This document shows, one piece after another, positions 58,187-64,000 of a stretch of DNA of 64,000 nt (position 1 is its first letter; the number at the start of each line of letters is the position of its first letter). Where the stretch lies: NCBI GenBank assembly GCA_902624315.1, contig CACNXC010000002.1:1-64000 (forward strand), in the 5' to 3' direction. Below the pieces are notes generated by a model. The model made no database searches. It was not told the origin of the DNA and saw nothing but the letters and a program-made list of their open reading frames with translations. The translations under genes were made by a program, and so were the position numbers. This DNA is from an uncultured Pelagibacteraceae bacterium (GTDB lineage Bacteria > Pseudomonadota > Alphaproteobacteria > Pelagibacterales > Pelagibacteraceae).

Positions 58187-59131
58187 ATGCGAAAAATAAT
58201 ATCATTTATATCTGCAATGATAATATCAGCGGTAAGTTTCGCTGGTATAGCAAATGCAGATAGTAAAAAACCCATCGTTATTCCGACACATAACTGGTCA
58301 AGTCAAATTGTAATGGCCTATGTTATTGGTGGAATGTTCGAAAGTATGGGTAACAACGTAAAATACGTTAATGCTGACTCTCAAGCAGTATACGAGTCAA
58401 TTAGAATTGGTGATGTAACTATATCTCACGAGGTATGGGAATCTGCTTTTGGTAAATCATTCACAACTGCTTTAGATAAAGGTGGTTTGTTAGATTGGGG
58501 AGATCATGAGGCAAGAACTCTAGAGGATATGGGTTATCCTAATTGGGTTGCTGAAAAAGGATTATGTCCTGGTTTACCAGATTGGACAGCATTAAAAAAT
58601 CCAGATTGTGCAAAAAACTTTACAACACCTGACTCTCCAAATGGAAAAGGAAGAATGTTGGAAGGTCCACAAACATGGCATGGTGATTTAATTCCACAAA
58701 GAGTTGACGCTTTAGGTTTAGGTGATCTTTGGTGGGTTAAATTTGCTGGAAGTGCAGATGCTTTATGGGCAGAGTTAGCTGCAGCTGAAAAAGAAGGAAG
58801 AGGAACAATCATCTTTAACTGGACACCAAACTTTACTGATGGTGCTGGTTTTACATTTATCGACTTTCCTCCATACACAGCTGGTTGTAGACCAGAGGAT
58901 GGTGGAGATGGAAAATGTGGTTCGCCAGATGGTTATTTGAAAAAAGCAGTTAATGCTGACTTTCCAAAAACTCATCCAAAAGCAGCAGCGGCATTTAAAA
59001 AACTTTCGTTCTCAACAAGTCAAATTGGTGCAATGGCAGCTTTAGTTGACGTTGACAAAATGACTCATGAGGATGCAGCTAAAAAATGGTTAGCAGATAA
59101 CAAGAAAGTTTGGCAAGCTTTTACTAAATAA
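58187..59131 (+). CDS. tmoX: OpuAC-family substrate-binding protein, TmoX-like
   Basis: Signal peptide, PIVIPTHNWSSQIVMAYVIGGMFESMG; divergent from tdm. Confidence 0.75.
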   Translation: MRKIISFISAMIISAVSFAGIANADSKKPIVIPTHNWSSQIVMAYVIGGMFESMGNNVKYVNADSQAVYESIRIGDVTISHEVWESAFGKSFTTALDKGGLLDWGDHEARTLEDMGYPNWVAEKGLCPGLPDWTALKNPDCAKNFTTPDSPNGKGRMLEGPQTWHGDLIPQRVDALGLGDLWWVKFAGSADALWAELAAAEKEGRGTIIFNWTPNFTDGAGFTFIDFPPYTAGCRPEDGGDGKCGSPDGYLKKAVNADFPKTHPKAAAAFKKLSFSTSQIGAMAALVDVDKMTHEDAAKKWLADNKKVWQAFTK

Positions 59132-59153
59132 GGTTAAGAGCTATTAAATCTTT

Positions 59154-59190
59154 AAATCTCTCCCAACAACGTTGGGGGAGATTTTTTTTT
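59154..59190 (+). terminator. terminator-like hairpin after tmoX
   Basis: AAATCTCTCCCAAC / GTTGGGGGAGATTT, 14-bp stem with one G-U, T-run. Confidence 0.9.
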
Positions 59191-59201
59191 AGATAAAATT
59201 T

Positions 59202-59663
59202 ATGAATAAAATATTAATTTTTATATTTATTAATTTCTTTTTTTTTAATGGAGTTCTAGCAAAAGATATAAATATTAATGAAGACATTAATCTTGAGTTC
59301 AAGTGTTCACTAGAAAAAAAAATCATTAAAAATTCTGAATATAATTATCAAACTTTTCTGGCAAAAGATTTAAAAGAAAAAGATTTAGACAAATTTAAAA
59401 TTCAATCAAAAAAACCACAAACTCTTTTTATAACAGGATTAACATTATTTCTTTCTGAGTCTGCATCATTAAATGTAAAAGTTGTAAATAAAGATGTGGT
59501 TTTATTTAAATCTATCGATAAAGAAAAAAATTATTCTGAGTCAGGTATTATTACTAGGAAAACAGGGGAATTAATTCACGAAATTACCAAAAATATTAAA
59601 AGTGAAAATTCTGAAAAATATATTTCTATTTATTCTTGCACTGAAAATGACAAAAAAGTCTAA
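59202..59663 (+). CDS. secreted hypothetical protein
   Basis: 153 aa with signal peptide. Confidence 0.6.
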   Translation: MNKILIFIFINFFFFNGVLAKDININEDINLEFKCSLEKKIIKNSEYNYQTFLAKDLKEKDLDKFKIQSKKPQTLFITGLTLFLSESASLNVKVVNKDVVLFKSIDKEKNYSESGIITRKTGELIHEITKNIKSENSEKYISIYSCTENDKKV

Positions 59664-59691
59664 TTTTTTTTTAATTGTTTTTGTGTAAACT

Positions 59692-60075
59692 ATGCTAATG
59701 AAAAAATTTCTTCTCACCATAATTTTAAGTTTCTTAATTTCATCGGTTGCTTTAGCTAGAAGCACCGGATGTAAGGAGGGTAATTGTGAAAATGGTTTTG
59801 GTAAGTGGGTTTACACTGACAAAACAACTTACGAAGGAGAGTGGGTAGGTACAAAAAAAAATGGTCAAGGTGTTGAGACTTGGCCAAATGGATATATTTA
59901 CAAAGGCGAATTCAAGAATAGTGAATGGAGTGGAATTGGTATTTTGACTTTTCCCGATGGGTCAACCTATGAAGGTGAATGGGCCAAAGGATTTATGAAT
60001 GGTAAAGGAACTTTTACTTGGGCTGATGGATCAGTGAAATCTGGAATTTGGAAAAATGGTAAATTACAAGATTAA
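59692..60075 (+). CDS. secreted MORN-repeat protein
   Basis: Repeats YEGEWVGTKKNGQGVETWPNG / YKGEFKNSEWSGIGILTFPDG / YEGEWAKGFMNGKGTFTWADG. Confidence 0.82.
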   Translation: MLMKKFLLTIILSFLISSVALARSTGCKEGNCENGFGKWVYTDKTTYEGEWVGTKKNGQGVETWPNGYIYKGEFKNSEWSGIGILTFPDGSTYEGEWAKGFMNGKGTFTWADGSVKSGIWKNGKLQD

Positions 60076-60627
60076 ATGTCAAAAGAAAGTAACTTAGATA
60101 AGATTAAAAATTTACCTGAATTCACTAAACAATTTGGTGGATTAGTAATTATTATCCTAATAGTCATATCATCTTTTTTCGTTTTAAATATTATGTTTGG
60201 TGGAGGTGATGAATTGGTTAGAAAAATGAAACTTGAGGAGGAAAGAATTGCTCAAGAGAAAAAACTAAGTGAGCTTATTTCAAAACTTCCCTCTGGCATA
60301 TTAGTTACATTTGATGGCACTGATCATTTTAAACTAAGTGATGAAGTATATGAACAAGTTTGTAAGGCAACAAAGTTGATCCCACAACGTGCAATAATGG
60401 GTGCAAATTTTTTAAATTTTAGAGCTCATGAAATTTATACAATTAACGGAAATAAAATTGATGAGACGTTTGTAAAATGGGATGACACAAAAAATAAGTG
60501 TTTTGCAGGTTTTACGGTAAGTGGAAACAATGTAGGAGTAAATGAGTCGATAACTGTCAGTGGCGAGGCCCTAAGTTTCTTAAGTACTGGAATTGATACT
60601 AGAGTTTATTTTATTAAAAATTTTTAA
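60076..60627 (+). CDS. single-TM hypothetical protein
   Basis: 183 aa, N-terminal TM, coiled segment. Confidence 0.6.
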   Translation: MSKESNLDKIKNLPEFTKQFGGLVIIILIVISSFFVLNIMFGGGDELVRKMKLEEERIAQEKKLSELISKLPSGILVTFDGTDHFKLSDEVYEQVCKATKLIPQRAIMGANFLNFRAHEIYTINGNKIDETFVKWDDTKNKCFAGFTVSGNNVGVNESITVSGEALSFLSTGIDTRVYFIKNF

Positions 60628-60683
60628 GGGGAAATGGTTACAATATTATGGATTTAATTTTACCTTATTTTCATATAACCTAA

Positions 60684-61721
60684 TTGGGATTTATGGCCGA
60701 GACAATAATCAAATGTGAAAATGTCTACAAAATTTTTGGATCAAATGCCAAAAAAATGCTTCAAGAGTCAAATGGAAATGTTGATGCCAAAACTTTTCAA
60801 AAAAATGGATGTATCGTAGGTGTAAACAATGCATCATTTAAAGTCTCAAAAGGTGAGATGTTAGTTGTGATGGGTTTATCTGGTTCAGGTAAATCAACAT
60901 TATTAAGATGTATATCTAGATTAACAGATGCAACAGGTGGTAAAATTTTCATTGAAGGACAAGATCTATTACAGCTAAACAACAAAGAGCTTATTGAGCT
61001 AAGGAGAAATAAAATGGGTATGGTTTTCCAAAGCTTTGCTTTACTGCCTCATAAAACAGTTGTGGAGAACATTGCTTTTCCGCTTCAGATTAAAGGTATT
61101 AAAACTGAAGATAGCATCAGTAAAGCAATGGATATGGTCAAGCTAGTTGGACTTGATGGAAGAGAAAACTATTTTCCAAGAGAATTATCCGGAGGACAGC
61201 AACAACGAGTTGGAATCGCCAGATCTCTAGCAGTCGAACCAGATATATGGTTTTTAGATGAACCATTTTCAGCTTTAGATCCTTTGATCAGAAAAGAAAT
61301 GCAAGATGAATTTTTAAGACTTCAAGAAAAATTACAAAAAACAATTATGTTTATTACTCATGATTTTGATGAAGCTTTAAAACTTGCTGATCGTATTGCA
61401 ATTATGAAAGATGGTATAATTGAGCAATTAGATACTCCTGCTAATATTGTTTTAAATCCAGCCACAGAGTACGTACGAAAGTTTACAGAAGAGGTTCCAA
61501 GAGAAAAAGTTTTATTAATTGAAGATGTAATGGATGCGTCTAAAAATGATTTAGGTGATTTAAAAGTCTCAAAGGATGAAATAATCGAAAATGTTGCAGA
61601 AAAAATTCTTACTCAAGAAAAAGCCGTAGCTGTGATCGATAGTAAAAATGAAATTGTGGGCTCTATAAACCCAACTAAAATTATTAATACAGTTTTTGGA
61701 GGAAGGAAAAATAATAATTAA
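60684..61721 (+). CDS. tmoW: ProV/OpuAA-type ABC ATPase, TmoW-like (start likely ATG 60693)
   Basis: GLSGSGKST, LSGGQQQRVGIARSLA, TmoXWV context. Confidence 0.75.
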   Translation: MGFMAETIIKCENVYKIFGSNAKKMLQESNGNVDAKTFQKNGCIVGVNNASFKVSKGEMLVVMGLSGSGKSTLLRCISRLTDATGGKIFIEGQDLLQLNNKELIELRRNKMGMVFQSFALLPHKTVVENIAFPLQIKGIKTEDSISKAMDMVKLVGLDGRENYFPRELSGGQQQRVGIARSLAVEPDIWFLDEPFSALDPLIRKEMQDEFLRLQEKLQKTIMFITHDFDEALKLADRIAIMKDGIIEQLDTPANIVLNPATEYVRKFTEEVPREKVLLIEDVMDASKNDLGDLKVSKDEIIENVAEKILTQEKAVAVIDSKNEIVGSINPTKIINTVFGGRKNNN

Positions 61722-61723
61722 GT

Positions 61724-63877
61724 ATGGAATTTTTAAAAAAATACCCCAAAACATTTCAATGGTTATTTTTATTAATCGTATTTTTTGCTTTATGTTTCGC
61801 TATTGAAGTTCCAGAAACATATAAATTTATCCGTGGCCAAGCAGAATTTGTAAAAGATCCAAATCAGAGTAGTTATGTGTTTTTAGGGAAAGAGGTGAGA
61901 TATTATGCCTTTGATGTGTTTTGGCGGTTACCTCCATTACTAGGCTGGTTACCTATTTGGATAAACGACTCTTTATTTTTTTTAATGAATGAATGGATGC
62001 CAATTGAGGTTTGGAATGAAGATACACAAGAGTTTAAAAGTCGTCCTATAGTTTTACAAATAAGTAGAAATTTAACAGCGTTTATGACCTTCTTAATACA
62101 GTTAATAAGAGAGGTTTTATTAGGCGGTCTTGAAACTATAGTGGCATTTAGTAGTTGGGATTGGATCGATAAAAATCCTTGGGCTGAACTTCCAGGATTA
62201 CCATGGACTATTGTAGCAGCAGGTGCAGCAATCCTTTCATATAAAGTGAGCGGGAAAGGTCTAGCATTGTTTGCCGGTTTAACGATGATTTATATTTCAA
62301 TATTTGGTCAATGGAAACCATCTATGCAAACTCTTTCATTTATATTAGTTGCAGCACCTTTGTCGTTTATTTTTGGGTTAGGCTTAGGAATAGCAGCATT
62401 TAAAAGTAAACGTGTCGAGAAAGCTCTTTATCCAATATTATTAGTGATGCAGACTATGCCGCAATATGCAGTATTGGTTCCTGCCTTAGTTCTTTTTGGA
62501 GTTGGTGATCATGCTGCAGTTATAATCACCATGGTTGTAGCTATACCACCAATGATATTACTAACCATATTAGGCTTAAGAGCAGTACCTCCAGAAGTTA
62601 TTGAAGCTGGAAGAATGAGTGGATGTAATAATTGGCAATTAATGTTTAAAGTTTTAATTCCAACTGCAAGAAGAGACATTTTAATTGGCGTTAATCAAGT
62701 AATTATGGTGTGTTTTTCCATGGCAGTAATTTCAGCTTTTATTGGTGCAAAAGGTTTAGGATTTAATCTGCTATTGGCGCTAAATCAGTTAAATATAGGA
62801 TTAGCACTAGAAGCAGGCTTGTGTATTAGCTTAATTGCGATTTTATTAGATAAAATGTCATTAGCTTGGGCTAATAAACAAACTGATTATTTTGGTAATC
62901 TGACATTCTTTCAAAGAAATAAAAATATCTTATTTTTTGCAGCAACAGTAATTGTTGGAATAGTACTGGCTTATATTGGAACCTTTTTATTTAAAGGTAG
63001 TTTTAATTATCTATTTGAAGTTCCACATAATAAAGGAATATCAACTGCTGATTTTTGGAATAAAGGGGTTGATTGGATTTTTGATACTTTTTTTGTTTAT
63101 ATTAAAGCATTTAATACTTGGCTCATTCAAGAGGTGCTTCAACCAATGAGGGCTTTATATTTAAGGATGCCAGCTGTAGCAACTATAGTTTTAGTTATTG
63201 GTGCGGGATATCTCATTGGTGGAATTCGTTCAGCTTTAGTTGTTTGTGGATTGACACTATTTATTGCCTTAAGTCCTTGGTGGGATAGGGCTTTAGTAAC
63301 GACTTATATGGCAACATTTGGAGTAATTGTCTCTTGTACTATTGGATTTACAGTTGGAACATTATGTTTTCAAAATAAACGCTCTGCTAATTTCATGTTA
63401 GGAGTATGTGATATTTTTCAAACATTCCCATCATTTGTTTATCTAATTCCAGTGATGATGTTATTTGGTATTACGGATACATCTGTTTTAATAGCTGTTA
63501 TAGTTTATGCAACAATACCTGCTACTAGATACACCATCGAGGGATTGAGGAGTGTTCCTGCTGGTTTACACGATGCTGCAACCATGTCTGGTGTCAATAA
63601 ATTTCAAAGATTAACAAAGATAGAATTTCCTTTAGCTTTTCCTCACATGATGCTTGGTATAAATCAAACAATTGTATTTGCTTTATTCATGGTAATTATT
63701 GGAGCTTTCATTGGCACTGAAGATTTAGGACAATATATATTAAAAGCACTATCAGATAAAAAAGGTGCTGGGATTGGGTTAACACTTGGTATTTGTGTAG
63801 CTTTTATAGCTCTTATATTTGATAATCTGATTAGATCTTGGGTTGAAAAAAGAAAAAAACACCTAGGTATTGATTAA
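61724..63877 (+). CDS. tmoV: double-domain ProW-type permease, TmoV-like
   Basis: Two BPD_transp-like cores (EAGRMSGCNNWQLMFKVLIP; DAATMSGVNKFQRLTKIEFP). Confidence 0.78.
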   Translation: MEFLKKYPKTFQWLFLLIVFFALCFAIEVPETYKFIRGQAEFVKDPNQSSYVFLGKEVRYYAFDVFWRLPPLLGWLPIWINDSLFFLMNEWMPIEVWNEDTQEFKSRPIVLQISRNLTAFMTFLIQLIREVLLGGLETIVAFSSWDWIDKNPWAELPGLPWTIVAAGAAILSYKVSGKGLALFAGLTMIYISIFGQWKPSMQTLSFILVAAPLSFIFGLGLGIAAFKSKRVEKALYPILLVMQTMPQYAVLVPALVLFGVGDHAAVIITMVVAIPPMILLTILGLRAVPPEVIEAGRMSGCNNWQLMFKVLIPTARRDILIGVNQVIMVCFSMAVISAFIGAKGLGFNLLLALNQLNIGLALEAGLCISLIAILLDKMSLAWANKQTDYFGNLTFFQRNKNILFFAATVIVGIVLAYIGTFLFKGSFNYLFEVPHNKGISTADFWNKGVDWIFDTFFVYIKAFNTWLIQEVLQPMRALYLRMPAVATIVLVIGAGYLIGGIRSALVVCGLTLFIALSPWWDRALVTTYMATFGVIVSCTIGFTVGTLCFQNKRSANFMLGVCDIFQTFPSFVYLIPVMMLFGITDTSVLIAVIVYATIPATRYTIEGLRSVPAGLHDAATMSGVNKFQRLTKIEFPLAFPHMMLGINQTIVFALFMVIIGAFIGTEDLGQYILKALSDKKGAGIGLTLGICVAFIALIFDNLIRSWVEKRKKHLGID

Positions 63878-63884
63878 AACTTAA

Positions 63885-64000
63885 TTATTTATTCAAAAAA
63901 GTTTTTAAAGTATCATCCATTGCTTTTGCCCAAGGCGTGTGGTGAACCGGTGCAACAGATCCTGTTACCGGGGATGAGAAAGATTTATCTCTATATGTTG
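63885..64000 (-). CDS. tmm: 3' end of flavin-containing trimethylamine monooxygenase (truncated by window)
   Basis: Reverse-strand frame ends TYRDKSFSSPVTGSVAPVHHTPWAKAMDDTLKTFLNK*, resembling the Tmm/bFMO C-terminus. Confidence 0.65.
   Translation of the reverse strand, partial: TYRDKSFSSPVTGSVAPVHHTPWAKAMDDTLKTFLNK

Noticed and set aside
58534-58878. 114-aa minus-strand ORF inside tmoX
   Set aside because: Antisense shadow; no recognisable domain or start context.
1-64000. CRISPR arrays, tRNA/rRNA genes, insertion sequences, prophage
   Set aside because: No spaced direct repeats, tRNA T-arm consensus in intergenic gaps, transposase/integrase or structural phage ORFs noticed by eye; a tRNAscan/Infernal run would be decisive.

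Overview
AT-rich, densely packed alphaproteobacterial window. Gene content and layout suggest a SAR11/Pelagibacter-like genome; this is inference, as no search was run. Positions 1-33 kb carry solute-uptake genes: two complete Liv-type (HAAT) ABC transporters, AzlCD, a CsiD-like 2-oxoglutarate oxygenase, an EutA-like plus DoeA/EutD-like pair, a spermidine/putrescine-type ABC transporter and agmatinase/ALDH. Positions 33-41 kb are housekeeping-like (acnA, YfgM/BamB-like, ZapE, YjbQ, photolyase). Positions 41-64 kb form a methylated-amine island: the tmm 3' end at the window edge, a TmoXWV-type transporter, tdm (DUF1989+GcvT), a MarR-like regulator, an orphan SoxB-like FAD oxidoreductase, Amt, and two complete but divergent copies of a GlnA-III + GlxB/GlxC/GlxD module. 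One copy looks like canonical GmaS/MgsABC; the other keeps a three-Cys Fe-S-type motif and has no obvious assigned substrate. This paired module is the best candidate for an under-described system. Other notable items: a terminator/antiterminator-like leader before a LysE-family gene, a DUF2805-like gene broken at an A10 tract, unannotated micro-ORFs of 23 and 51 aa, and strong hairpins at the 3' end of every ABC substrate-binding-protein gene. No tRNA, rRNA, CRISPR array or mobile element was recognised.
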